Positions 9,691-16,355 of a stretch of DNA of 64,000 nt are shown here, piece after piece. The notes beneath the pieces are model-generated. The model made no database searches. It was not told the origin of the DNA and saw nothing but the letters and a program-made list of their open reading frames with translations. A program made the translations under genes and the position numbers. This DNA is from Solirubrobacteraceae bacterium (GTDB lineage Bacteria; Actinomycetota; Thermoleophilia; Solirubrobacterales; Solirubrobacteraceae). The DNA is taken from contig JAUJPF010000001.1 in assembly GCA_030447275.1 (NCBI GenBank), forward strand, positions 1 through 64,000, read 5' to 3'. Positions within the stretch are counted from its first letter, which is position 1; every line of letters starts with the position of its first letter.

Positions 9691-9979
9691 GTCGCCGGTT
9701 CGCGATTACTCCTCGCGGCACGACATTCGACGTTCCAGGTGATTGGACGCGACGTACGGCAGACAACGGCCAGGGAATTGTGTATCAGCGTCCGGGGGCA
9801 ACGGGTAACGCCGACTCGATCCGAATCATGGAGCCGGCGCAGCAGTATCCGGACGCTACTTCCGGTACTACAACGAGGAGGGGCAGCCGCTGGATGTCCA
9901 CGGCAAGCCGGGCCCCGCGAGCGCGACGCACATCCCCGAGAAGTACCTCGGGCGGATTCCGGGCTGGCCGAGGGGATGA
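9690..9979 (+). pseudogene. frameshifted toxin tail resembling polymorphic toxin type 24, remnant 2
   Basis: In one frame the sequence reads TTFDVPGDWTRRTADNG, then IVYQRPGATGNADSIRIMEP and AQQYPD. At 9854-9856 one base is missing (gac-gct where gac-ggc-tac would continue), and the next frame continues YFRYYNEEGQPLDVHGKPGP and ATHIPEKYLGRIPGWPRG to TGA at 9977-9979. The joined product matches what I remember of the polymorphic toxin type 24 (Ntox24) C-terminal domain. No RHS core or secretion domain precedes it, so it is a dead or silent tip. Its stop overlaps the following ATG (ATGA). The single shift is clear; the family name is by recall. Confidence 0.7.
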
Positions 9980-10314
9980 GCGCGGTCAAGCTGACTGAGC
10001 ACGAGGATCGGTGGGTGATGCCGCTGGCCGGTGGGGCGGTGGTTCAGTGCCGCGTCGACTACGCCTTCACGCTCCTTGTCGACGGTGCCTGCGGCTTGTT
10101 CGAGCTTCGGATCGAGCAGCCCTTCGAGCTGCGCGGCTTCGAGGCACACCCGACGCCGCTGACCTTGGAGGGTGATCCGAGGGCCCTTAGCACAGCGCTG
10201 GGCGTGCTGCACGCCGACGTCGAGGACGCGGTCGCCTTCAAGGACGGCGTGCTCGAGGTCCGCTTCGCCACCGGCGGGTCTTTCTTACCAGTCGTACAGC
10301 GCGCAGCTCCGTGA
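9976..10314 (+). CDS. DUF6188-like protein, candidate immunity protein with altered C terminus
   Basis: About 112 residues. The ATG at 9976 is preferred over longer in-frame possibilities because it overlaps the TGA of the toxin remnant (ATGA). The pattern DRWVMPLAGGAVVQCRVDYA, then FTLLVDG and LRIEQPFELRG, resembles the DUF6188 family, whose members occur near polymorphic toxins. The last 13 or so residues (GGSFLPVVQRAAP) do not look like the usual end. In another frame the same bases encode the start of the next toxin remnant, so the 3' end appears to have been replaced at a recombination junction near 10275-10285. It is probably an orphan immunity gene and may be truncated. Confidence 0.7.
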   Translation: MSAVKLTEHEDRWVMPLAGGAVVQCRVDYAFTLLVDGACGLFELRIEQPFELRGFEAHPTPLTLEGDPRALSTALGVLHADVEDAVAFKDGVLEVRFATGGSFLPVVQRAAP

Positions 10315-10450
10315 CTACGTCGCGATCGCCAAGAAGCACAACTGGACCTTTGTCCTGCAGACGCGTGCGAGCACGCGGTTCAGCAAGCCGCTGAAAGAGG
10401 CGATCGATAGAGGTGACGTAGTCTTGGCAGATAGGTTCGTCGGGCCATGA
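10280..10450 (+). pseudogene. 5'-truncated restriction-endonuclease-fold toxin tail, remnant 3
   Basis: An in-frame C-terminal fragment of about 56 residues: SYQSYSAQLRDYVAIAKKHN followed by WTFVLQTRASTRFSKPLKEA and a short tail. The QLRDY...AKK...F.L..R...FSKPL pattern is typical of the last strands and helices of REase-fold polymorphic toxins (Tox-REase group), the assignment being from memory. It has no start codon or N-terminal domain of its own; its 5' part is fused out of frame to the end of the DUF6188-like gene. The TGA (10448-10450) overlaps the next ATG (ATGA). It looks like the tip of an inactivated toxin gene left behind by recombination. Confidence 0.65.
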
Positions 10451-11151
10451 GCTCGAAGAAGCCCCAAACGGCGGCTGATCTGCAGCGGGAGCTGCAGCGG
10501 CGGCCGGAGTACTTCCAGCGCCGCCGCGAGCGAGAGCTGCGAGAGGAGGAGTCGCTGGCCCGGTACCGCCGCGCTGCCGCTCCGATTTTCGCTGAGCTAC
10601 AGAAGCTCGGATACGTAGTCGAGCGAATCGTCGATCTCGGGCGCGATGGCCGGCGCTATCGAGCGGCAGTGCCTGTCTTGCTGAGATGGCTGCCGCGTGT
10701 GGAGGAGCAGAGCGTTCGGCGAGAGATCGTGCGCGCGCTCACGGATCCTTCTGCGAGGCCGGACGCAGCGCTGCCGCTCCTCGAGCTGTTCGAGGACTCT
10801 CAGGACGCCGACTTCAAGTGGCTCGTTGCGAACGCTGTTGCTTTCACCGTCGATGAACGCTCGTTTGAACGTGTCGTTGCGGGCATCCGTGATCGCCGGC
10901 ACGGGCGAACCCGACAGCCGTTGCTTGCCGCGCTGCCGCGGATGCCGCGGGAGCAGGCGGTCGCCGTCGCTGTTGAGGCGCTCGACGATCCTGATCTCAC
11001 TGGCCACGCGGTCGAAGCGTTGCGAAAGCTGAAGGCCGTGGAGGCCGAGCGCGACGTGGCGCGCTTTGTAGACCACCCGACACCGTGGGTGCGGAAAGAG
11101 GTTGCCGCGACGCTCAACGCGCTCAAGCGGACGCGACGGGCTCGCGGCTGA
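10447..11151 (+). CDS. HEAT-repeat protein, candidate immunity protein
   Basis: A 234-residue protein with a charged N-terminal helix (RRPEYFQRRRERELREEESL) followed by four or five HEAT-type helical repeats of about 30 residues (RAAVPVLLRWLPRV; SVRREIVRALTDPSARPDAA; LAALPRMPREQAVAVAVEAL; LTGHAVEALRKLKAVEAE; PWVRKEVAATLNAL). No catalytic motif. Such all-helical solenoids bind partner proteins, and HEAT proteins are a known class of polymorphic immunity proteins. The ATG sits inside the stop of the REase-like toxin fragment, making it the likely immunity gene of that lost toxin. The closing LNALKRTRRARG tail is basic. Confidence 0.8.
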   Translation: MSSKKPQTAADLQRELQRRPEYFQRRRERELREEESLARYRRAAAPIFAELQKLGYVVERIVDLGRDGRRYRAAVPVLLRWLPRVEEQSVRREIVRALTDPSARPDAALPLLELFEDSQDADFKWLVANAVAFTVDERSFERVVAGIRDRRHGRTRQPLLAALPRMPREQAVAVAVEALDDPDLTGHAVEALRKLKAVEAERDVARFVDHPTPWVRKEVAATLNALKRTRRARG

Positions 11152-11175
11152 GTCGGATCGATTTCGCGACCGCGG

Positions 11176-11790
11176 CTACCCGCCGCGCGCGGCTCTCGCC
11201 TTCGCCTGCGCCTTCGCCTGCCGGCGCTTGCCGAACAGGGCGAGCAGGCCGAGCAGGGCGACGACGATCACGAGGCCCAGGAAGAGGCCGCCGAGGGTGC
11301 TCACGCCGCCGAAGGGCAACGCCACGAGCTTCGCGAGGCCGAACCCGATCGCGACGAGCGCGAGCACGAGGGCGACGACGAGGAGGAAGCCGCGGATCTT
11401 CTGCGCGCGCGACGCGTTCTGCGGCGGGGCGAGCAGGCCCATGAGCCGCAGGATCATCAGCTGGCGGTTGGACGGGGCCTCCTGGCCGAGGCGCTCGACG
11501 GCCTGCTTGAGATCGTCGGGGCGGCGCTCGGCGAGCGCGAGCGACGCGTCGGCCATGCGGCGCAGCTGCATGCGCTCCTGCGGGCGGGCGGCCGCGATCG
11601 CGCGCTGGAAGTGCTTGCGTGAGGCGTCTGCGTCGTAGCGCTCGGCGGCGCGGGCGCCGAGGATCGCCTGGGCCGCGGCCTTGTGCTTCTGCTCGTTGCG
11701 GAGCTCGTCGTCGGAGCGCTGCTCGAGCTGCTGCATCGCGGCCAGCGCACTGCGCTGCTCGACCTTGATCTGTCGCTGCTTCGGAGGCAC
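11176..11790 (-). CDS. conserved membrane protein with two TM segments
   Basis: A 204-residue protein with a charged Q/E/R-rich N-terminal part (residues 1-125, predicted helical), two hydrophobic segments (GFLLVVALVLALVAIGFGLA and LGGLFLGLVIVVALLGLLAL) and a short basic tail. Function unknown; no catalytic motif seen. The GTG start at 11790 is supported by a TACACT hexamer ending 7 nt upstream, as expected for a leaderless mRNA. It is divergent from the gene at 11815, from which it is separated by only 24 bp. Confidence 0.75.
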   Translation of the reverse strand: MPPKQRQIKVEQRSALAAMQQLEQRSDDELRNEQKHKAAAQAILGARAAERYDADASRKHFQRAIAAARPQERMQLRRMADASLALAERRPDDLKQAVERLGQEAPSNRQLMILRLMGLLAPPQNASRAQKIRGFLLVVALVLALVAIGFGLAKLVALPFGGVSTLGGLFLGLVIVVALLGLLALFGKRRQAKAQAKARAARGG

Positions 11791-11797
11791 GGCCGCC

Positions 11798-11807
11798 AGT
11801 GTACGCT
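11798..11807. promoter_or_regulatory. overlapping divergent leaderless promoters
   Basis: The ten bases AGTGTACGCT hold two back-to-back -10-like hexamers that share their TA: TACACT on the minus strand (11803-11798), ending 7 nt before the GTG at 11790, and TACGCT on the plus strand (11802-11807), ending 7 nt before the ATG at 11815. RNA polymerase could not occupy both at once, so the two membrane-protein genes would be transcribed alternately. Confidence 0.55.
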
Positions 11808-11814
11808 CGCCGCC

Positions 11815-12216
11815 ATGGTCGCCCGTGTCGCCTCGCTGGCCTGCATCCTGGCCCTCCTCGCGCCCTCTGCCGCACTCGCTCAGGGCGGCGGCGCGTTCCA
11901 GCCGATCCCGCAGGCCCCGCCGCAGCAGCCGACCACCGTCGCGCCCGACCAGCGCAACCAGGACGAGGAGGGGCTGTCGAGCACCCAGCAGCTCCTGATC
12001 GTGCTCTCCGCCCTCGTGCTGATGGGCGGGATCGCGTGGGCCATCATGCGCGACGCGCGCAACGCCGCGCCCGCCGAGGCGCGCAGCGCCCCGGCCACCG
12101 CCGGCGACGCCCCGCAGCCGCGCGGCAGCCGGCGGCCCGCCGGCGTCAGGCAGCGCGACAACCGCGCGAAGGCGAAGGCCGCGCGCCAGGCGCGCAAGAA
12201 GGCCCGCAAGCGCTGA
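11815..12216 (+). CDS. small exported/membrane protein with basic tail
   Basis: A 133-residue protein that starts with a signal-like hydrophobic segment (MVARVASLACILALLAPSAA, then LAQG), has a proline/glutamine-rich linker (FQPIPQAPPQQPTT), one membrane segment (LLIVLSALVLMGGIAWAI) and a strongly basic C terminus (KAKAARQARKKARKR). I do not recognise the family. It is divergent from another membrane protein gene on a shared promoter and ends 5 bp before tag. ATG 11815 is chosen because it begins the signal peptide and has a TACGCT hexamer 7 nt upstream. Confidence 0.75.
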   Translation: MVARVASLACILALLAPSAALAQGGGAFQPIPQAPPQQPTTVAPDQRNQDEEGLSSTQQLLIVLSALVLMGGIAWAIMRDARNAAPAEARSAPATAGDAPQPRGSRRPAGVRQRDNRAKAKAARQARKKARKR

Positions 12217-12221
12217 GCGCG

Positions 12222-12782
12222 ATGACCGAGGGGCTCGCCGACGGCCGCTGCTGGTGGGCGACGTCCGCGCCCGAGTACGTCCGCTACCACGACGAGGAGT
12301 GGGGCCGCCCGGTCCGCGGCGACGACGCGCTGTACGAGCGCATCACGCTCGAGGCGTTCCAGTCGGGCTTGAGCTGGATCACCATCCTGCGCAAGCGCGA
12401 GGCGTTCCGGGCCGCGTTCGCCGGCTTCGCGATCGAGCGCGTGGCCGCGTTCGGCGACGACGACGTCGAGCGGCTGATGGGCGACGCGGCGATCGTCCGC
12501 AACCGCGCGAAGATCGAGGCCGCGATCGCCAACGCGCGCGCCGCAGCGCAGCTCGACCAGCCGCTCACCGACCTGATCTGGTCGTTCGCCCCGCCGCCGC
12601 GCCCGGCGCCAGAACGCCCCGAGGACGTCCCGGCGACCACCGAGGAGTCGACGGCGCTGGCGCGCGAGCTGAAGCGCCGCGGCTTCCGCTTCGTCGGCCC
12701 GACGACCGCCTACGCCGCCATGCAGGCGTGCGGCCTCGTCAACGACCATCTCGCCGGTTGCCGAGCGCGACATGGATCGTGA
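12222..12782 (+). CDS. tag: DNA-3-methyladenine glycosylase I
   Basis: 186 residues. Removes 3-methyladenine from alkylated DNA as the first step of base excision repair. The family signature is clear: CWWATSAPEYVRYHDEEWGR at the N terminus (residues about 10-30, including the first zinc-ligand Cys and His), then LTLEAFQ-type LYERITLEAFQSGLSW and ITILRKREAFRAAFAGF. The C terminus has GFRFVGPTTAYAAMQACGLV and NDHLAGC, with the remaining zinc-ligand His and Cys. The length is normal for the family. The ATG at 12222 lies 5 nt after the preceding stop, so it may be co-transcribed with the membrane protein gene. Confidence 0.93.
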   Translation: MTEGLADGRCWWATSAPEYVRYHDEEWGRPVRGDDALYERITLEAFQSGLSWITILRKREAFRAAFAGFAIERVAAFGDDDVERLMGDAAIVRNRAKIEAAIANARAAAQLDQPLTDLIWSFAPPPRPAPERPEDVPATTEESTALARELKRRGFRFVGPTTAYAAMQACGLVNDHLAGCRARHGS

Positions 12783-12819
12783 CGCATGCCACCCGGTGGA
12801 GATGCAACCCTGTGTGGCG

Positions 12820-13209
12820 ATGGACCGCCCCAGGATGCTCGTCTGCGAGGACGCGATCGGATACCGCATGCTCATCCGGCGCTGGCTGGAGGACGCGGAC
12901 GTGGACGTCGTCGGCGAGGCGCCGACGTGGCCCGAGGCCGAGCGGCTGGCCTCTGAGCTCCAGCCCGACGCCGTCGTCGCCGACCTGTGGATGCCGACGC
13001 TCGACATCGACGCGCTCAGCCGGCTGCGCGAGCTCGCCCCCGAGGCGGCGATCGTCAGCCTCAGCGGCCTGAGCGTCGAGGAGGCGCAGCGGCTCGTGGG
13101 GGAGACGGGCGTCGTCGACCTCTTCCTCTCCAAGCGCCAGCCGCCGGCGCAGATCGTCGACGCGCTGCGCGACTTCGTCCGCGAACGGATGGGTGCCGAG
13201 CAGAGCTAG
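12820..13209 (+). CDS. single-domain response regulator (receiver)
   Basis: About 129 residues with only a receiver domain: the acidic pair in MLVCEDAIGYRM, the phosphoacceptor Asp in AVVADLWMPTLD, Ser in AAIVSLSGLS and Lys in DLFLSKRQPP. There is no output domain, so it would act by protein-protein contact, like CheY- or Spo0F-type relay proteins. No histidine kinase is adjacent. An upstream in-frame ATG at 12772 would add 16 residues and overlap the end of tag; I prefer 12820 because the receiver fold begins just after it. Confidence 0.85.
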   Translation: MDRPRMLVCEDAIGYRMLIRRWLEDADVDVVGEAPTWPEAERLASELQPDAVVADLWMPTLDIDALSRLRELAPEAAIVSLSGLSVEEAQRLVGETGVVDLFLSKRQPPAQIVDALRDFVRERMGAEQS

Positions 13210-13955
13210 TGGATCGGCGTCGTGACCGGCTCGACGCCGCTGAGCTCGAAGACCCAGTAGTCCTGGCCCATCACGGGCACGGACACGTTGTAGACCGGGA
13301 CGTTGCCGATCCGCCCCTCGAAGGTGCCGTGGTGGGCGTGGCCGTGCAGGACGAGATCGGGCTCGTGCTCGCGGATCGGCGGGGCGAGGCGGTCGGTGCC
13401 GAGGTAGGTCCAGATCGGCTCGGGCTCGCCGACCAGCGTCTCGCTCGTCGGCGCGTAGTGCAGCAGCGCGACGCGGACGGGGCAGTGGGCGATCGCCCGC
13501 AGGCCTGCGTCGAGCGCCGCGGCCTCCTCGCCGGCCTCCGCGTAGACGCCGCGCAGCGACGGCTCGCCGAAGTCGGGCAGGTGCGAGCCGGGGAAGCCGC
13601 CGACGAACCCCTTGATGCCGGCGACGCCGAGCTCGATCCCGCCGACCTCGAGGATCGCGTGCGCGCGGTCGAGGACCTGGATCCCCGCGTCCTCCCAGAT
13701 CGGCAGGCACGACTCGACGTCGTTCGAGTGCCAGTCGTGGTTGCCGAGCACGGCGACGACCGGTATGTCGAGCGGAGCGCACGCCTCGGCGAGCACCTCG
13801 GCCTGCTCGGGCTGGCCGTGCGTCGTCAGGTCGCCGGCGAGCAGCAGGACGTCGGCCTTGTCGTCGAGGCCGGCGAACGCGCGGACCGCGTGCGCGCGCT
13901 GGGAGGGGCGGCAGTGGACGTCGCCGGCCGCGGCGATGCGCACCGTTTCGGGCAT
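13206..13955 (-). CDS. calcineurin-like metallophosphoesterase
   Basis: 249 residues with the dinuclear-metal motifs in order: AAAGDVHCR (D-x-H), LLLAGDLTTHG (GD), AVLGNHDWH (GNHD), ALLHYAP (H) and LVLHGHAHHG (GHxH). It is a cytosolic hydrolase of phosphomonoesters or phosphodiesters; the substrate is unknown. The start is convincing: ATG at 13955 lies within a palindrome shared with the divergent gene at 13991, with a GGGTAAGGG-like element 6 nt upstream. It ends 4 bp inside the end of the receiver gene (tail to tail). Confidence 0.88.
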   Translation of the reverse strand: MPETVRIAAAGDVHCRPSQRAHAVRAFAGLDDKADVLLLAGDLTTHGQPEQAEVLAEACAPLDIPVVAVLGNHDWHSNDVESCLPIWEDAGIQVLDRAHAILEVGGIELGVAGIKGFVGGFPGSHLPDFGEPSLRGVYAEAGEEAAALDAGLRAIAHCPVRVALLHYAPTSETLVGEPEPIWTYLGTDRLAPPIREHEPDLVLHGHAHHGTFEGRIGNVPVYNVSVPVMGQDYWVFELSGVEPVTTPIH

Positions 13956-13993
13956 GTCGCCCCCTTACCCCATTCGGGTAGGGGGCCGACATG
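13953..13993. promoter_or_regulatory. 41-bp near-palindrome containing both divergent start codons
   Basis: From CATG at 13953 to CATG at 13993 the sequence is almost its own reverse complement: CATGTCG-CCCCCTTACCC, then CATTC, then GGGTAGGGGG-CCGACATG. Both start codons lie at its ends, and on each strand a GGGTA-type hexamer (TAAGGG minus, TAGGGG plus) ends 6 nt before the ATG. It is likely a bidirectional leaderless promoter and could also bind a dimeric regulator. Confidence 0.6.
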
Positions 13994-14632
13994 GACCTCA
14001 ACGCTGCCGAGTTCCGGGAGATCGTCGAGTCGCTGCGGCGCACGCTCGTGGTCCTGCGCGACGTCGACGTGCGCTACGCGCTGGCCGGCAGCGTCGCCTC
14101 GTGGGCGCGCGGCGGGCCGGAGACGGTCAACGACCTCGACCTGATCGTCGCGCCCGACGATGCCGAGCGCGCGTTCGAGGCGCTCAAGGCGAGCGGGATG
14201 GAGGGCGAGGTCCCGCCCGAGGGCTGGCTCTACAAGCTCAGGGACGGCGGCGTCGAGATCGACCTCATCTTCAAGGTCACCGGCGTCGAGGACGTCCACG
14301 AGATCCTCGAGCGCAGCGAGGTCATGCGCGTCGCCTCGCTCGACTGCCCGGTGGCGCGGGTCGAGGACCACCTGACCCCGAAGCTGCTCGCGTTCAACGA
14401 GCACTACCTCGACTACACGGGCGCGCTGCGCGTCGCGCGGGCGCTGCGCGAGCAGGTCGACTGGGAGCAGCTGCGCGAGCGCGCCTGCCACTCGCCTTAC
14501 GCGCGCGGGTTCTTCGGGCTGCTCGAGGCGCTCGACGTGATCCCGGGCGAGGACGGGGCGCGGCCCGGCCCGACCGCCCCCGCGGCCGGGTCCGGCGACT
14601 CGCGGGGCCCGCAGATCAGAGTGGTTTCCTAA
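13991..14632 (+). CDS. nucleotidyltransferase-fold protein
   Basis: 213 residues. YALAGSVASWARGGP (GS motif) followed by NDLDLIV and GGVEIDLIFK gives the G-S...D-x-D...D arrangement of the polymerase-beta nucleotidyltransferase superfamily, of the kind found in MNT/AbiEii-like and aminoglycoside nucleotidyltransferase-like proteins. The C-terminal half is helical (LLAFNEHYLDYTGALRVARA). The substrate is unknown and no HEPN partner is adjacent. The last 25 residues are Pro/Gly-rich and look like a read-through tail. It converges with the superoxide dismutase gene with a 4-bp overlap. Confidence 0.75.
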   Translation: MDLNAAEFREIVESLRRTLVVLRDVDVRYALAGSVASWARGGPETVNDLDLIVAPDDAERAFEALKASGMEGEVPPEGWLYKLRDGGVEIDLIFKVTGVEDVHEILERSEVMRVASLDCPVARVEDHLTPKLLAFNEHYLDYTGALRVARALREQVDWEQLRERACHSPYARGFFGLLEALDVIPGEDGARPGPTAPAAGSGDSRGPQIRVVS

Positions 14633-15290
14633 CCCTTCGGCTCGTCGCCGACCGACTGCGCTGCGGCGCGCGCGGCCTCGGCCTGCGCGAGCTGGCGGTT
14701 GACGTGGTCCCAGTCGAGGTTGCGGAAGAACGCCTCGACGTACTCGCCGCGCCCGTCGGGCGTGGCGCCGAAGTCGCGCGCGTACGCGTGCTCGTAGACG
14801 TCGAGCGCGAGGATCGGGACCATGTTGTAGACGGCCCAGAGGTTCTGGGTGTCCATGAGGTAGTTGAAGATCGAGCCGTCGTTGAGGTCATAGCCGACCA
14901 TGACCCAGCCGCGGGCGGCCTTGGCGCCCTTGCGCACGGCGTGCTTCCACATCTCGACGCCGCCGGGGTACTCGGACTCGACCAGCTCCGCGAAGCGACC
15001 GTTGGGCTCGCCGCCCTCGCCGCCGAGGTGGCCGAAGTAGAGGTCGTGGTTCTTGAAGCCGAGGAGCGCGAACGTGTAGTTGTCGGTGGCCAGCGCGCGC
15101 AGCTCGAGTAGACCTGGTTGCCCTCGGCCGACTCGTAGTCGATCTCCTTGAGCTTGCCGCGGACCTCGTTGGTCTTCTTCACGTAGCCCTGGTAGAGCTT
15201 GTAGTGGTCTTCCATCGTCTGGCGGGAGATCCCGTCGAGGTCCTTGTGCAGCGACGGAAAGTCGCGGGCGACGATCTCATCCCAAGGCAT
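14629..15290 (-). pseudogene. Fe/Mn superoxide dismutase, interrupted by a one-base deletion
   Basis: The N-terminal part (MPWDEIVARDFPSLHKDLDG to EGNQVYS) and the C-terminal part (ELRALATDNYTFALLGFKNH to the end) are in different frames. One C (plus strand) is missing near 15104-15105, where TACTCG-GAGCTG is expected but TACTCGAGCTG is present. Restoring it gives a 220-residue Fe/Mn SOD with the ligand positions EDHYKL, KNHDLYFGH and DVYEHAYARD. The usual WEHAYY Trp is Tyr here, so the subfamily is atypical. A good Shine-Dalgarno (AGGAGGAG, 6 nt before ATG) is present. It may be an assembly error in a working gene or a real inactivation. Confidence 0.8.
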
Positions 15291-15339
15291 GTAGCTCCTC
15301 CTGTCGTTGACGAGGCCGAACGGTACCCTGCGCCCGCGC

Positions 15340-16191
15340 ATGCGGACGTTCGCCCACCGCACGTTCACCGCCGAGCGGCTCGCCGCCTCCCGCGAGCGCA
15401 CGATCTCCGTCTGCCTGCCGGCCCGCGACGAGGCGGCGACGATCGGCCCGATCCTCGAGGTGCTGCTCCCGCTGCGCGAGCGCGGCGTGGTCGACCAGGT
15501 CGTGGTGGCCGACGACTCGAGCGACGGGACCGCCGAGATCGCCGAGCGGCTGGGCGCCGAGGTGCACCGCCAGGCGGAGCTGCTGCCGCAGTTCGGGCCC
15601 GTCCGCGGCAAGGGCGACGCGATGTGGCGCGCGCTGTCGGTGCTCACCGGCGAGGTCGTGTGCTTCCTCGACGCCGACTCCGAGGAGTTCGGCGAGCACT
15701 TCGCGCTCGACCTCGCGGGCCCGCTGGCGGCGGGGGACGAGCTGCGCTTCGTCAAGGCCTTCTACCGCCGGCCGTGGCGGACGGCGGGGCGCGTGGAGCC
15801 GCACGGCGGCGGCCGCGTCACCGAGCTGCTGGCCCGCCCGATGCTCGAACGCTTCTTCGGAGAGTTGGCGGCCTTCCACCAGCCGCTGGCCGGGGAGATC
15901 GCGGCGCGGCGCGAGCTGCTCACGAGCCTGCCCTTCGCCACCGGCTACTCCGTCGACGTCGCGCTGCTGATCGACGCGTGGCGCGCGGTCGGGATCGACG
16001 CGCTCGCCCAGGCCGACCTGCGCGTGCGCCAGAACCGCCACCGGCCGCTCGCGAGCCTGGGGCCGATGGCGACCGAGGTCCTCGCCGGGATCACCTCGCG
16101 GATGGAGGCCGACGGGCGGCTGAGGGCGCCCGCGCCGGAGCCGCTCGTCGAGCGCCCGCCGCTCGCCACGCTCGCCGCGCTCGCCGGCTGA
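15340..16191 (+). CDS. gpgS: glucosyl-3-phosphoglycerate synthase
   Basis: About 283 residues, a GT-A fold retaining glycosyltransferase of family GT81. It transfers glucose from an NDP-glucose to 3-phosphoglycerate, the first step towards glucosylglycerate and polymethylated polysaccharides. Seen: ISVCLPARDEAATIG at the N terminus, VVVADDSSDGTAEIAER, GKGDAMWRAL, the metal-binding FLDADSEEFGEHF and GYSVDVALLID. ATG 15340 is preferred to the upstream TTG at 15307, since the family starts close to RTFAHRTF. An inverted repeat follows the stop. Confidence 0.9.
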   Translation: MRTFAHRTFTAERLAASRERTISVCLPARDEAATIGPILEVLLPLRERGVVDQVVVADDSSDGTAEIAERLGAEVHRQAELLPQFGPVRGKGDAMWRALSVLTGEVVCFLDADSEEFGEHFALDLAGPLAAGDELRFVKAFYRRPWRTAGRVEPHGGGRVTELLARPMLERFFGELAAFHQPLAGEIAARRELLTSLPFATGYSVDVALLIDAWRAVGIDALAQADLRVRQNRHRPLASLGPMATEVLAGITSRMEADGRLRAPAPEPLVERPPLATLAALAG

Positions 16192-16205
16192 GTGACGGTC
16201 GTCAC
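16192..16205. repeat. inverted repeat GTGAC-GGTC-GTCAC
   Basis: A perfect 5-bp inverted repeat with a 4-nt spacer immediately after the gpgS stop and upstream of the ECF sigma promoter. It is too short and lacks a T-run for a classic terminator, so an operator for the downstream gene is as likely. Confidence 0.4.
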
Positions 16206-16211
16206 AGGCTC

Positions 16212-16239
16212 CTGACCGGCGGTCGAAGCGCACTACACT
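16212..16239 (+). promoter_or_regulatory. candidate sigma-70-type promoter of the ECF sigma gene
   Basis: CTGACC at 16212-16217 and TACACT at 16234-16239 with a 16-bp spacer resemble -35 and -10 boxes. CACTGGACAGTG (16236-16247), a palindrome around the expected start, overlaps the -10 region and could be a binding site. This leaves an untranslated leader of about 110 nt before the ATG at 16356. Confidence 0.4.
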
Positions 16240-16355
16240 GGACAGTGCCGGCGGTGGAGGGGATCACGGCCTCCCCCGGAAGTCCCCGCAGGCTCGCCCG
16301 GTCTGTCCCCGGACCCAGTTCCCGCTAGTGCGAGCCCCGCCGTCGGTTCCTCTTC

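Noticed and set aside
8422..11151. Integrase, transposase or IS ends that could explain the cassette array
   Set aside because: No DDE or recombinase motif, terminal inverted repeat or target-site duplication could be found by eye.
14629..15290. Reading the two SOD halves as separate genes or as programmed frameshifting
   Set aside because: Each half alone lacks essential metal ligands and there is no slippery heptamer or following pseudoknot; a one-base loss explains it.
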